Positions 7,729 through 16,774 of a stretch of DNA of 34,798 nt are shown here, in pieces. Source of the stretch: CAYVKY01 sp964452115 (GTDB lineage: Bacteria; Bacteroidota; Ignavibacteria; Tepidaquicellales; Tepidaquicellaceae); the NCBI GenBank assembly GCA_964452115.1, contig CAYVKY010000005.1, forward strand, positions 1 through 34,798, read 5' to 3'. Position numbers and translations under genes: made by a program. A model generated the notes under the pieces. The model searched no databases. It worked only from the letters and a program-made list of their open reading frames with translations, and had not been told where the DNA came from. Positions within the stretch are counted from its first letter, which is position 1. Each line of letters starts with the position of its first letter.

Positions 7729-10011
7729 ATGAAACCAGAAAAATATAATGTTGAAAATCAATTAAAGCCGGCAGCTAAACCTCTTTTTTGGGGTTATAGT
7801 TTTACACAAATATCTTTGTTCTTTGCAGGCATATTTGTACTGCATTTATTTCTTACATTCATGGTTTCGGCAAAGCATATCTCTTCCGTATCGCTCGGAG
7901 ACCTTTTAATGTTTGTAGAAAGTACTCTCATACCTGTAATATTGTTCATCTGCGTACGCGAGATAAAAAAATCAACTTCGTTGAGTGTTAAACCCTGGGT
8001 GCTATTATTTATTGCGACCTTGTTCAATTTATTCGGCGACTTGTATAATTTTATTGCGGGATTTAATTCAAATACCCAGACTGAAACTCCTCTTGTTGTT
8101 GACATATGTTATATTCTCTTTTACCCTATTCTAATATGGGGGCTTTTGTCGTTCGAGAAACATAAAATCACAAAAACCGACAAAATTAAACTTGCGCTTG
8201 ATCTTTCTGTAATCTATATCACTTTTATAATTGTCTTATCGGCTGTTATTGTTGGCTCGCTTTATGTTCTGTCAAATAATAATCCGCAGATTTATTTTGA
8301 TAAATTCGGATACATAACTCCGGTTGTATATCCGGTTCTTGATCTATCGTGTTTATTCACGGTAATCTATATTTTTCTACGTTCAGGCGTGAAAATTCAG
8401 AAAGGGGTTTTGAGCCTAATCGAACTCGGAATTATCCTATACACTTTTTCTGATTTATTGTATTTCTTTGAAAAACCTGCGGGGCTCCCTGATGTCGGCG
8501 GAATAGTTGAACACGGATATATATTTGCCGAAATACTTTTAATACTTGCAGGCATTTACCAGATTTTGACACTGCGATATCCCGACTTAGAAACAAAACC
8601 CGGGCTTGTTGTAAGGATGTATTATACAACGCAGAAAATTCTGAAACAAACATCATCAATCTGGATTGTTTTTGTCGCTGTTACAATATGGTGGCTGAAA
8701 TATCATCCTGAATATCCGTTTTTTAATTTTTCTGCAATCGGATTAGTGTTATTATTAATTCTGTCAACCGTCAGATTTTACATCACTGCGAAAGAGAATA
8801 ATCTGATTACGTCCAATCTGAAAAGAATTGTAAATAACCGCACGATTCACCTCAAAAAAGCACTCGGCGTGCTCAGGGGTGAAATTGATATGAGAAAAAA
8901 AGCAGACGAAAAACTTAAGGAAAGCGAAGAAAAATACAGGATGCTGTATGAAAATAACCCGAATACGGTTCTGATGTATGATTATGAAACCCTCTATATA
9001 ACCGACTGCAATGAATCATTCAGAAAAATGTACGGGTACAGTGATGAAGAGGCAAAGAAATTAAAAGTAAGTGATTTGAGTTCAGATCCCGATATCACCG
9101 TTAACAACATAAGAAAAAGCGAACTTTTGACGGTAATTAAATTCCCGATAAGATACCACAGAAAAAAAGACGGTACGGTATTCCCCGTGGAAGTCACGCA
9201 TACAAGTATGTTTATAAATAACAGACTTACTATAAGCGCCATAATCAAAGATATTTCGGAAAAAATTGAAACAGAAAAGAAACAAAAAGAATATACGGAA
9301 GAACTTGAAAAATTAAACAAGACGAAAGATAAATTTTTCTCAATTATTGCGCACGACCTCCGCAATCCTTTTCAGGGACTGCTCGGATACCTTGAACTGC
9401 TGGACTCCAAAAACGAAATAATTTCTGAATCAGAAAAAGCACATTACATTTCTCAGCTTAATGTTATCGCGGGTACTCTTTATAATCTTGTAGATAATCT
9501 TCTTCAGTGGACAAGACTGCAGTCAGGAAAACTGAAAATTAACAAAACAACTTTCAATCTCAGAGAACTTTCGGAAAAAATTGTTACGCTTCTGACTATT
9601 AATTCATTCAGAAAAGAAATTAAATTCATAAATGAAATCCCGCAAGGACAGACCATAAATGCGGACGAAATGTCGATAAAACTAATACTCTCAAATCTTT
9701 TAACAAATGCCATAAAATTTTCGAATCCGAAAAGTGATATAGCCCTGTCATCGTCTGTAACCTCCGAAGGGACATATCTGTATGTAAAGGACAACGGAAT
9801 TGGCATTCCGCCGGAGAGGCTTCGCAGGCTTTTTGACTCATCGCAGCAAGATTCTTTAAGGGGCACCGGTAATGAATACGGTTCGGGGCTCGGACTGCTG
9901 ATATGCAAAGAACTGATTGAACTTAACGGCGGAACTATTAGAATTGAAAGCGAACTGCAAAAAGGCACAACTGTTGAAGTATTTATCCCCGGCACCAATC
10001 ACCTGCAATAA
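7729..10011 (+). CDS. Membrane PAS sensor histidine kinase, paralogue of the upstream gene
   Basis: A 760-residue kinase with the same plan as its upstream neighbour but only one PAS domain (about residues 398-515, starting SEEKYRMLYENNP). About ten N-terminal membrane segments are followed by a linker, PAS, the HisKA box SIIAHDLRNPFQGLLGYLEL (His542) and HATPase_c with LLTNAIKF, DNGIGIP and GSGLGL. The 20-residue phosphoacceptor box is identical to that of the neighbour, so the pair probably arose by tandem duplication followed by gain or loss of one PAS domain. I chose the ATG at 7729; a TTG at 7717 would add four residues, and neither has a clear ribosome site. There is no receiver domain or adjacent regulator. 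The signal is unknown. Confidence 0.92.
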   Translation: MKPEKYNVENQLKPAAKPLFWGYSFTQISLFFAGIFVLHLFLTFMVSAKHISSVSLGDLLMFVESTLIPVILFICVREIKKSTSLSVKPWVLLFIATLFNLFGDLYNFIAGFNSNTQTETPLVVDICYILFYPILIWGLLSFEKHKITKTDKIKLALDLSVIYITFIIVLSAVIVGSLYVLSNNNPQIYFDKFGYITPVVYPVLDLSCLFTVIYIFLRSGVKIQKGVLSLIELGIILYTFSDLLYFFEKPAGLPDVGGIVEHGYIFAEILLILAGIYQILTLRYPDLETKPGLVVRMYYTTQKILKQTSSIWIVFVAVTIWWLKYHPEYPFFNFSAIGLVLLLILSTVRFYITAKENNLITSNLKRIVNNRTIHLKKALGVLRGEIDMRKKADEKLKESEEKYRMLYENNPNTVLMYDYETLYITDCNESFRKMYGYSDEEAKKLKVSDLSSDPDITVNNIRKSELLTVIKFPIRYHRKKDGTVFPVEVTHTSMFINNRLTISAIIKDISEKIETEKKQKEYTEELEKLNKTKDKFFSIIAHDLRNPFQGLLGYLELLDSKNEIISESEKAHYISQLNVIAGTLYNLVDNLLQWTRLQSGKLKINKTTFNLRELSEKIVTLLTINSFRKEIKFINEIPQGQTINADEMSIKLILSNLLTNAIKFSNPKSDIALSSSVTSEGTYLYVKDNGIGIPPERLRRLFDSSQQDSLRGTGNEYGSGLGLLICKELIELNGGTIRIESELQKGTTVEVFIPGTNHLQ

Positions 10012-10069
10012 AATATTTCTGAAATTTTAATTCCCCGTTTTTGTTTAATAGCAAAAAAGGAGTAATAAA

Positions 10070-10648
10070 ATGAAATACGTGGTTATTGTGATTTATGCAA
10101 TAATAATCGTAATATTAATAAGCTTGAATTTAAATTCAGCACCTGTTAATAAATATATGACAAACGACCCAATAAACGTTTCAGACCAGACTGTTCAGAA
10201 TATTGACGGACAGAACGTATCGCTTTCGGATTATAAAGGAAAAGTTCTTTTAATAGTAAATGTTGCCTCAAACTGCGGATACACGCCCCAATACACCGGG
10301 CTGGAAAACATTTACGAAAAATATAAAGACAGAGGCTTTGTGATACTGGCTTTCCCGTCAAATGACTTTGGCGGACAGGAGCCGGGAACAAACGATGAGA
10401 TAAAAACATTCTGCACAACAAAATATAATGTGACATTCCCGCTTTTTGATAAAATTAAGGTTCTCGGAAGTGAAAAATCACCGCTGTATGTAAAACTCAT
10501 AAATTTTGAACCCGCAGGCGATGTATCGTGGAACTTTGAAAAATTTCTTGTTGATAAAAACGGAAATGTAGTAGCACGTTTTAAAAGCAAGATTACACCC
10601 GAATCCGAAGTTGTAACCACTGCTATCGAAAACGAACTAAATAAGTAA
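10070..10648 (+). CDS. Glutathione peroxidase family protein, membrane-anchored
   Basis: A 192-residue thioredoxin-fold peroxidase that reduces peroxides using an active-site cysteine. The catalytic tetrad is present: Cys69 in VASNCGYTPQY, Gln103 in GGQEPGT, and Trp154-Asn155 in DVSWNFEKF. Cysteine replaces selenocysteine, as in most bacterial members, which usually use thioredoxin rather than glutathione. Residues 5-22 (VVIVIYAIIIVILISLNL) form a single hydrophobic segment, so the enzyme is probably anchored with its active domain in the periplasm, or exported. A clear AAAAAAGGAG site precedes the ATG. The gene stands alone between the kinases and a terminator. Confidence 0.93.
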   Translation: MKYVVIVIYAIIIVILISLNLNSAPVNKYMTNDPINVSDQTVQNIDGQNVSLSDYKGKVLLIVNVASNCGYTPQYTGLENIYEKYKDRGFVILAFPSNDFGGQEPGTNDEIKTFCTTKYNVTFPLFDKIKVLGSEKSPLYVKLINFEPAGDVSWNFEKFLVDKNGNVVARFKSKITPESEVVTTAIENELNK

Positions 10649-10668
10649 CAAAAATCATTAGATACCGG

Positions 10669-10697
10669 AAGGCAGGGGAACAGTTCTCCTGCCTTTT
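10669..10697 (+). terminator. Intrinsic terminator after the peroxidase gene
   Basis: A stem of about 13 bp (AAGGCAGGGGAA, 10669-10680, with 10684-10695, one G-U pair) encloses a three-base CAG loop and ends in TTTT. It lies 21 bases after the stop codon of the peroxidase gene. Confidence 0.85.
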
Positions 10698-10777
10698 GTA
10701 TTTTTCCCGCGAAAAACTTCTGTCAGCGAAAAAATTTTATTATTTTTTAATTTCATTATTAGAGTTAAATTTGAGAT

Positions 10778-11719
10778 ATGAACAATGAACTCGTATCAAG
10801 GGAATTTAACTCACAGATTAAGAAAATAAAATCCGACAAATATTCGGGCTCGGTGCGTGTATTAAATGAAACTATTTCGGCGCTGTATAATTTTCTTGTA
10901 AAGGAAAAAGACCTGCCGGAAAAGGAACTCATATATCTTATGCAGACTTCAATTAAGAGCGTGGTGGAGATTCACAATCAGTTTTCGGCGCTCGACCACT
11001 TTTACCACGAGGCTGTATTGTCTATGGAAGATTTTATAGAAAAAAGAAATAAGCTCAGTGAAGATGACCCTGAAAAACCTTCGCTGCAGAATTACCTTCT
11101 CGGAATCACGGCGGATTATATAAATAAATGGAAAAACGTAAACAGGAAAATTGCTGCCCTTGTATATTCGGCGTATGACTTCAAAGACAAAACTGTATTG
11201 ATACACAGCAACAGCAACACCATTCTCGCGCTTTTTGAATACCTTAAGGAACAGGATGTTTATCCCGATATTATCCAGACAGAGGCGCGGCCGAAATATG
11301 AAGGCAGAATACTTGCCGAACATCTTACGGGAATGGGATTTAAAGTGAATATGATTGTTGACGCCGCTATGGTGAAATATCTTACTAAAGTAAACATTGC
11401 GTTAATCGGATGCGACTGCATTTTCCCCGATTTCTTTATTAATAAAATCGGGTCAATGCCGCTGGCCCTCGGATGCCAGAGGATGAAGGTGCCGCTTTAC
11501 GTTCTGGCTGACAGCCGCAAACTTTCAAAACAGACTCAGATTAAATCCGAAAAAAGAAAAACTGCAGGTGAAGTGTGGCACACTTCGCTTCAGGGATTAC
11601 ACATTGAAAACTATTATTTTGAAACAATTCCTAATGAACTGATTTCCAAACTCATCACCGAATCATTTGCTATAGACGGAAATAAGATTTCAAATCAGTT
11701 TGATAATCTCATTAGTTAA
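10778..11719 (+). CDS. eIF2B-alpha / sugar-phosphate isomerase-fold protein
   Basis: A 313-residue member of the eIF2B/MtnA/ribose-1,5-bisphosphate isomerase superfamily. Residues 1-130 are helical. The Rossmann-like C-terminal half contains VLIHSNSNTILAL, TEARPKYEGRILAEHL, IALIGCDCIFPD (Asp213) and INKIGSMPLAL. The catalytic cysteine segment of MtnA and R15P isomerases is replaced by HSNSN, which resembles eIF2B-alpha subunits, although the conserved Asp position is kept. It may therefore be a non-catalytic or differently catalytic nucleotide- or sugar-phosphate-binding protein. It lies 7 bases upstream of the AmmeMemoRadiSam genes in the same direction, with no terminator between, so it is likely co-transcribed with them. 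Superfamily is confident; the reaction is unknown. Confidence 0.82.
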   Translation: MNNELVSREFNSQIKKIKSDKYSGSVRVLNETISALYNFLVKEKDLPEKELIYLMQTSIKSVVEIHNQFSALDHFYHEAVLSMEDFIEKRNKLSEDDPEKPSLQNYLLGITADYINKWKNVNRKIAALVYSAYDFKDKTVLIHSNSNTILALFEYLKEQDVYPDIIQTEARPKYEGRILAEHLTGMGFKVNMIVDAAMVKYLTKVNIALIGCDCIFPDFFINKIGSMPLALGCQRMKVPLYVLADSRKLSKQTQIKSEKRKTAGEVWHTSLQGLHIENYYFETIPNELISKLITESFAIDGNKISNQFDNLIS

Positions 11720-11726
11720 CACTGAT

Positions 11727-12593
11727 GTGAAAGAGGCAAAATATTATATTGAAGAACAGGGCGGTAAAGTTACCTGCCTTCTTTGTCCGCACGAATGCGT
11801 GATAGTCAACGGAAAGACGGGCGTTTGCGGAGTAAGGAAAAATGTTGACGGTAAACTTGTGTCTGCAGTTTATTCCAGAGCGGTATCCGTGAACATTGAC
11901 CCGATTGAAAAAAAACCTCTTTATCATTTTTATCCCGGCTCTGAAATCCTGTCGTTCGGCACTGTGGGATGCAACCTGTCGTGCAGCTTCTGCCAGAATT
12001 TTGATATTTCGCAGGCAGATGAATCGTCTCCGATAGCACAAAGCGCGGCTCATTACTCACCCGAAGATATTGTGAACCTCTGCAGGAAATATAATCTGAA
12101 ATTTCTCGCATTCACTTATAACGAGCCGACCGTGTTTTACGAATATATGCTCGATACGGCGAAACTCGCGAAACAGCAAGGCATCCATACGGTGGTGGTT
12201 TCAAACGGTCAGATAAATCCCGAGCCGCTGAAAGAGTTAATAGAATATATTGATGCGTTCAATATTGATTTGAAATCTTTCAACGAAGATTTCTATAAAA
12301 AAATATGCAAAGGATATCTGCAGACCACACTTGATACTATCAGAATAATTTCAGAATATAAAAAACATCTTGAAATAACATTCCTGTTGATTGAGAATTA
12401 TAATGATAACACGGAAGAATTTGAAAACATGTGCAGGTTTATACAGTCTCTGGACAGCAGCATTCCGTTTCATATATCTCGGGCATTCCCGAGATACAAA
12501 CTGAAAATGAATGTTACTCCGAAATCATTGCTTGATAAATTTTCAGGAATTGCAAAAAACTATTTAAAATTTGTCTATATAGGAAATATTTAA
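11727..12593 (+). CDS. amrS: AmmeMemoRadiSam system radical SAM enzyme
   Basis: A 288-residue radical S-adenosylmethionine enzyme. The [4Fe-4S] cluster motif is CNLSCSFC (CX3CX2C) in the segment GTVGCNLSCSFCQNFD. The N-terminus carries the extra Cys-rich stretch CLLCPHEC...GVCGVR that is typical of this subfamily and of pyruvate-formate-lyase-activase-like relatives. I chose the GTG at 11727 because it yields MKEAKYYIEEQGGKVTCLLC, the usual start pattern of the family. An in-frame TTG at 11700 would overlap the upstream gene and add nine atypical residues. The gene is followed by amrB after 12 bases. Subfamily assignment rests on the motif plus the perfect three-gene context; the product made is not known to me. 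Confidence 0.93.
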   Translation: MKEAKYYIEEQGGKVTCLLCPHECVIVNGKTGVCGVRKNVDGKLVSAVYSRAVSVNIDPIEKKPLYHFYPGSEILSFGTVGCNLSCSFCQNFDISQADESSPIAQSAAHYSPEDIVNLCRKYNLKFLAFTYNEPTVFYEYMLDTAKLAKQQGIHTVVVSNGQINPEPLKELIEYIDAFNIDLKSFNEDFYKKICKGYLQTTLDTIRIISEYKKHLEITFLLIENYNDNTEEFENMCRFIQSLDSSIPFHISRAFPRYKLKMNVTPKSLLDKFSGIAKNYLKFVYIGNI

Positions 12594-12605
12594 TTACCGC
12601 TTCAA

Positions 12606-13379
12606 ATGAAATTAAACGAAAGAAAGAGTGTATGCGCAGGCAGCTGGTATCCCGCCGGCAGGGAAGAGCTGTCAATGACGATTGATGATTTACTCTGCGG
12701 AAAAAAATTTAAAGGACAGCACCCGAAGGCTGTCATCGTGCCGCATGCGGGCTATCAGTATTCCGGAAAAACGGCGGCTGCGGCTTTCAGACAAATAAAT
12801 CCCGACACTAAAAAAGTGATTATACTCGGCACTTCGCACCATTATTATCTGCGCGGCGGATGCGTGCTTATTTACAACACGCTGATGACGCCGCTGGGCG
12901 GGGTGAAGGTCAGCAGCGAAACGGACAATTTTATACTCGAACCCGATATGTCATTTATTCCCGAAGCGGATAAATGGGAACACTCAATTGAAATCGAACT
13001 GCCTTTTCTGCAGAGGATACTGAAAGATTTTGAAGTTGTTCCCGTGATAGTCGGAGAAATTGATTCAAAAAATTTTTCGAATACACTTGACAAATATTCA
13101 GGAGATGATACATTGATAGTAGTTTCGGTAGACCTGAGCCATTTTCATACTCAGCGTGAAGCGAATAAACTTGATGCATTTACGATTGACACGATACTCG
13201 GACTGAAGACGGAAGATGTTAAGAACTGTGAAATTGATTCGCCGTATGCAATTGCGGCATTATTGGATTTAGCAAAAAAAAGAAGTTGGAACCCGGAACT
13301 CGTTGACTACAGGACATCTGCGGATGTAACCGGAGACACAATCCGCGTAGTCGGATATTCCGCGGTAGTATTTAAATAA
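12606..13379 (+). CDS. amrB: AmmeMemoRadiSam system protein B (MEMO1 family)
   Basis: A 257-residue MEMO-family protein, related to LigB-type extradiol dioxygenases. Visible family blocks are AGSWYPAG near the N-terminus, VPHAGYQYSGKTAA, LGTSHHYYLRGG, WEHSIEIELPFLQ, DLSHFHTQREA and YRTSADVTGD near the C-terminus. The histidines in PHAGY, GTSHH and DLSHFH are candidate metal ligands. The C-terminal position that carries a Cys in human MEMO1 seems to be an Asp here (TSADVTGD), as in prokaryotic members I recall. It lies between amrS and amrA with 12-base gaps, so the three are probably one transcript. The family's reaction is not established to my knowledge. Confidence 0.93.
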   Translation: MKLNERKSVCAGSWYPAGREELSMTIDDLLCGKKFKGQHPKAVIVPHAGYQYSGKTAAAAFRQINPDTKKVIILGTSHHYYLRGGCVLIYNTLMTPLGGVKVSSETDNFILEPDMSFIPEADKWEHSIEIELPFLQRILKDFEVVPVIVGEIDSKNFSNTLDKYSGDDTLIVVSVDLSHFHTQREANKLDAFTIDTILGLKTEDVKNCEIDSPYAIAALLDLAKKRSWNPELVDYRTSADVTGDTIRVVGYSAVVFK

Positions 13380-13391
13380 GGAGAAACGAAA

Positions 13392-13934
13392 ATGAAATAT
13401 ACTCAAAAGGAACTTGACTATATGCGGACGCTTGCTGAACAGGCGGTAGATATGTTTGTTAAGTACGGTGAAATTCTTAAGGAAGACACCGTTCCCGAGG
13501 CACTGTACCTTAAGCGTGCCTGTTTCGTGACAATATATAAATCGGGCGAACTAAGGGGATGCATCGGCACAATTGAGCCGTCAGATTCGCTCTATAAAAA
13601 TATCATACAGAATGCAATCAGCGCGGCAACAAGGGATTTCAGATTTTATCCTGTCACGGAAGAAGAACTGCCTTTTTTAAAATATGAAGTAACTGTGCTT
13701 TCGCAGCCGAAGGATATTTCCTATAAAGATAAAGAAAGTCTCTTTTCGCAGATAGAACAAAAAGGCGTAATAATAAAAAAAGGATTTTATACATCGGTGT
13801 ATCTGCCTCAGGTATGGGAGCAATTTAAATCGAAAGAAGATTTTATTTCCTCGCTTTGCCAGAAAGCGGGGATGGACAGAAACGAATGGAAAAAATTTGA
13901 CCTTAAAGTAAAAGTTTTCGAATCGGTGAAGTAA
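13392..13934 (+). CDS. amrA: AmmeMemoRadiSam system protein A (AMMECR1 family)
   Basis: A 180-residue AMMECR1-domain protein. The diagnostic LRGCIGTIEP motif lies about residue 55, preceded by ACFVTIYKSGE and followed by DFRFYPVTEEELPFLKYEVTVL and the C-terminal PQVWEQF...LCQKAGM block. AGGAG lies upstream of the ATG, one of the clearer ribosome sites in the window. It is the last gene of the probable eIF2B-like/amrS/amrB/amrA operon and ends one base from the convergent nitrilase-family gene. The human homologue is linked to a contiguous-gene disorder, but its biochemical role is unknown. Confidence 0.94.
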   Translation: MKYTQKELDYMRTLAEQAVDMFVKYGEILKEDTVPEALYLKRACFVTIYKSGELRGCIGTIEPSDSLYKNIIQNAISAATRDFRFYPVTEEELPFLKYEVTVLSQPKDISYKDKESLFSQIEQKGVIIKKGFYTSVYLPQVWEQFKSKEDFISSLCQKAGMDRNEWKKFDLKVKVFESVK

Positions 13935-13935
13935 T

Positions 13936-14742
13936 TTAAAGATAAAATTCCGTTCTGCGGTCGTCTATTACATTATTGACGGGATTGATAAATTTATCAA
14001 GTGCTTTTTCCGGATGAATTTCCACGATAGTGCATTCTTCGGAAGACGTGCGCGAATCAGACATATCAACAAGATAATTTCCTTTTGTATCAACTATCAC
14101 ACTGTTGCCTGTGAAATTCAAAACTGTATCGCCCTGCTTTTCCGAGCCTATACGGTTGCAGGTGATTGTGAATACGTGGTTTTCAAGAGCCCGTGCATAC
14201 ATTGCTTTCTGGCAGTACGGCATTACAAGATTTGACGGATGGCAGATTATCTGCACGCCTTGCAGAGCGAGCGTGCGCGCTGCTTCGGGGAATGTCCAGT
14301 CGTAGCAAATCATCATACCGGTATTCACTTTTCCAAACCTGCCTGAAATTTCGACGGTGCGGAATGGAAGATTGCCCGGCTTGAAAAATTTAAACTCATT
14401 AAAAAATAAATGAATTTTTCTGTAAAGATGATTATGACCTTCCGGAGTAATAAGCACCGAAGAGTTATAAAAATTATCCCCGTCTTTCTCGCAAAAACCC
14501 GCAACAATATATCCGTCTTTTTCTTTTGCAATTTTCTGCAATTCAGAAATGAATATGCTGCTATTAAATTCCTCCGCTGCCTTTTTCACCTGCGAAATGT
14601 CCGTAAAAAAATATCCCGAATTGCACAGTTCCGGAAGCACAATCAAATCAAAGTCCGCTTTATTCAGATAGCGTTTAATAACTTCGATATTTTTCCGCAC
14701 ATTCAGGAATTCGGGTTTGAACTGCAAAAATCCTGCTTTCAT
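13936..14742 (-). CDS. Nitrilase-superfamily carbon-nitrogen hydrolase
   Basis: A 268-residue amidase/nitrilase-fold enzyme with the complete catalytic triad: Glu38 in VLPELCNSG, Lys109 in YRKIHLFFNE and Cys146 in GMMICYDWTFPE. The superfamily hydrolyses amides, nitriles or carbamoyl compounds through a cysteine thioester. The exact substrate cannot be read from the sequence; candidates include N-carbamoyl-putrescine- or omega-amidase-like activities. It lies 14 bases downstream of uvrC on the same strand, so the two are probably co-transcribed, and converges on amrA with almost no space. There is no terminator between the convergent pair. Confidence 0.9.
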   Translation of the reverse strand: MKAGFLQFKPEFLNVRKNIEVIKRYLNKADFDLIVLPELCNSGYFFTDISQVKKAAEEFNSSIFISELQKIAKEKDGYIVAGFCEKDGDNFYNSSVLITPEGHNHLYRKIHLFFNEFKFFKPGNLPFRTVEISGRFGKVNTGMMICYDWTFPEAARTLALQGVQIICHPSNLVMPYCQKAMYARALENHVFTITCNRIGSEKQGDTVLNFTGNSVIVDTKGNYLVDMSDSRTSSEECTIVEIHPEKALDKFINPVNNVIDDRRTEFYL

Positions 14743-14756
14743 ATTATTAAATTTAT

Positions 14757-16676
14757 TTAATCGCTTTTGACAAAATGCCTGTGAAGAGCTGCTGCCACGC
14801 TTTTTCCGGCAGACCGTTTTATTTCATCGTAATTTTCACTCACCAGCCGCCTGACTTCTTCCACCGAGCCGAAAAGCGACAGAAGTTTCTGCGCCGTTTT
14901 TTCGCCGACACCTTTGATTTCCGTAAGTTCGGTTTGCAATGTTCGTTTATCCCTCAGGCTTTTATGAAAAGTTACCGCAAACCTGTGCGCCTCATCGCGC
15001 ACGCGCTGAAGCAATATTAGTCCGCTTGATGACTTCGGAATATTCAAAGGCAGCGGGTCGCCGGGAAAGAAAACTTCCTCGAGTTTTTTTGCAAGTGAAA
15101 TTACAAATACCGATTTTGAATTTTCCGCATCGGATGTTTTATCATTTTCTATTCTGATGCCGAGGTCTTTCAGAACTTTTACCGCAGATGAAAGCTGCCC
15201 CTTGCCGCCGTCAATCACAATCAAATCGGGCATCGGCAGGATTTCATAATCCTTCTGCGCTTCATCGTCCGCCAGTTTACTGTACCTTCTGTAAATCACC
15301 TCGCGCATTGAAAGGAAATCATCCGGCTCGCCGACCTGGTTTAATGCGGTACGGATTTTATATTTGCGGTAATCATTTTTTCTGGGTTTGCCGTCCATAA
15401 AAGTTACCATTGAGGCAACCGTGTCCGTTCCCTGAATATGCGATATGTCGTAACATTCGATGCGGCGCGGAAGCCTGTCCATATTGAGGTCACGCTTCAG
15501 AGATTCAAGCGACGGCGGAATAAATTCCTTTTTAAGTTTTGCAAGTTTCAGTTCTTCCAGCATCAGATGCGCATTTGCCTTCACCATCGAAACGAGTTTT
15601 GCATTATCTCCGATTTTCGGTACTATAAACTTTACCTTCCTGCCGGATTTATCGTCGCTTTTTTCGAATTTCTTTTTATTCAGAAATTCAAGCAGCATTC
15701 CATCATCATCAATTTCCGTCTGTATAAAAATTTCATCGGGAATAAAATCGGATGCCTCGTAATAATTTGAAACGAAGTTTTCAAGAATTTCACCGTCCTC
15801 TTTCTCCAGTACATTTGTGAAATAATAATGCGACTTGCCGATAACCTTTCCGTCACGGATTTTCATCACCATGCCGCAGGCATCATTATCTTCCTTGTCA
15901 ACCGCAAAAATGTCCCTGTCAATAATTTCATCCGACACCATTTTCTGTTTTGACGAATAGACCGACAGCGCTTCTATCTTATCGCGCATCCTTGCAGCGC
16001 GTTCAAACATCATATTCTGTGACAGCGCATTCATTCTTTCCTTCATATCCTTTATGAGCGATGTGGTTTTTCCGTTGAGCAAGCCTGCCACCTGCTTTAT
16101 CATATCCCTGTAATCCTCGCCGGACACAAGTCCTTCGCACGGACCTTCGCATTTGTGTATGTGATAATCCAGACACACTTTAAATTTTCCCTGTGCGATG
16201 GTTTCATCCGTGAGATTTAAATTGCAGGAACGAATCATAAAAATATCCCTGATGGACTTCAGCGCATAGCGCATAGTTTTCACATCCGTGTACGGACCGA
16301 AATATTTTGAACCGTCATTTCTCTTTTTTCTCGTAGGGAATACGCGCGGATATGGTTCATTCGTAATTACAATATACGGATAGGATTTATCGTCTTTCAG
16401 ATTTATGTTGTAACGCGGCTTCAGCGTCTTTATCAGATTCAGTTCAAGTATCAACGCTTCAACCTCCGAGTCGGTTGTGATGATTTCCAAATCTGCAATC
16501 TTTGCAACCATCGCTGCGGTTTTTACACCGGCAGGCCTGTTCTGAAAATACTGCCTCACGCGGTTTCGAAGCACCTTTGCTTTGCCCACATATATTATTT
16601 TTCCCGAAACGTCTTTAAACTGATAAACTCCCGGTTTTTGGGGCAGATTGTCGAGTTTTTCATTTAAATCTGACAT
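14757..16676 (-). CDS. uvrC: Excinuclease ABC subunit C
   Basis: A 639-residue UvrC, close to the usual 600-620. It makes the dual incisions in nucleotide excision repair together with UvrA and UvrB. Visible domains in order: N-terminal GIY-YIG nuclease (GVYQFKDVSGKIIYVGKAK, about residues 15-90), a Cys-containing central region (CLDYHIHKCEGPC), a UVR motif (about 200-235), an RNase H-like nuclease with CYDISHIQGTDTVASM and IVIDGGKGQL plus RDEAHRFAVTFHK, and helix-hairpin-helix motifs (IKGVGEKTAQKLL) at the end. All key segments look intact. uvrA and uvrB are not in this window. Confidence 0.97.
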   Translation of the reverse strand: MSDLNEKLDNLPQKPGVYQFKDVSGKIIYVGKAKVLRNRVRQYFQNRPAGVKTAAMVAKIADLEIITTDSEVEALILELNLIKTLKPRYNINLKDDKSYPYIVITNEPYPRVFPTRKKRNDGSKYFGPYTDVKTMRYALKSIRDIFMIRSCNLNLTDETIAQGKFKVCLDYHIHKCEGPCEGLVSGEDYRDMIKQVAGLLNGKTTSLIKDMKERMNALSQNMMFERAARMRDKIEALSVYSSKQKMVSDEIIDRDIFAVDKEDNDACGMVMKIRDGKVIGKSHYYFTNVLEKEDGEILENFVSNYYEASDFIPDEIFIQTEIDDDGMLLEFLNKKKFEKSDDKSGRKVKFIVPKIGDNAKLVSMVKANAHLMLEELKLAKLKKEFIPPSLESLKRDLNMDRLPRRIECYDISHIQGTDTVASMVTFMDGKPRKNDYRKYKIRTALNQVGEPDDFLSMREVIYRRYSKLADDEAQKDYEILPMPDLIVIDGGKGQLSSAVKVLKDLGIRIENDKTSDAENSKSVFVISLAKKLEEVFFPGDPLPLNIPKSSSGLILLQRVRDEAHRFAVTFHKSLRDKRTLQTELTEIKGVGEKTAQKLLSLFGSVEEVRRLVSENYDEIKRSAGKSVAAALHRHFVKSD

Positions 16677-16719
16677 ATATCAAAATAATTTTTTAAATGA
16701 AATAGATATAGTCAATTTT

Positions 16720-16747
16720 TTGATTCCGATTTTGTTTTCATTATAAA
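16720..16747 (+). promoter_or_regulatory. Possible promoter of the Ric gene
   Basis: TTGATT at 16720-16725 and TATAAA at 16742-16747 are separated by 16 bases, about 28 bases before the ATG at 16775. This is the 98-bp divergent spacer between uvrC and the repair protein. I saw no clear operator for a nitric-oxide or redox regulator. Confidence 0.3.
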
Positions 16748-16774
16748 AGATAAAACAAAATAAAAATTATTAAA

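Noticed and set aside
7717..10011. TTG at 7717 as the start of the second histidine kinase
   Set aside because: An ATG only 12 bases downstream is the more likely start, and no ribosome site favours the TTG.
10778..11719. Annotation as methylthioribose-1-phosphate isomerase (MtnA)
   Set aside because: The catalytic Cys segment of MtnA is replaced by HSNSN, and no other methionine-salvage gene is nearby; only the superfamily call is supported.
11700..12593. TTG at 11700 as the start of the radical SAM gene
   Set aside because: It overlaps the upstream gene and adds residues not typical of the family; GTG at 11727 gives the usual MKEA start.
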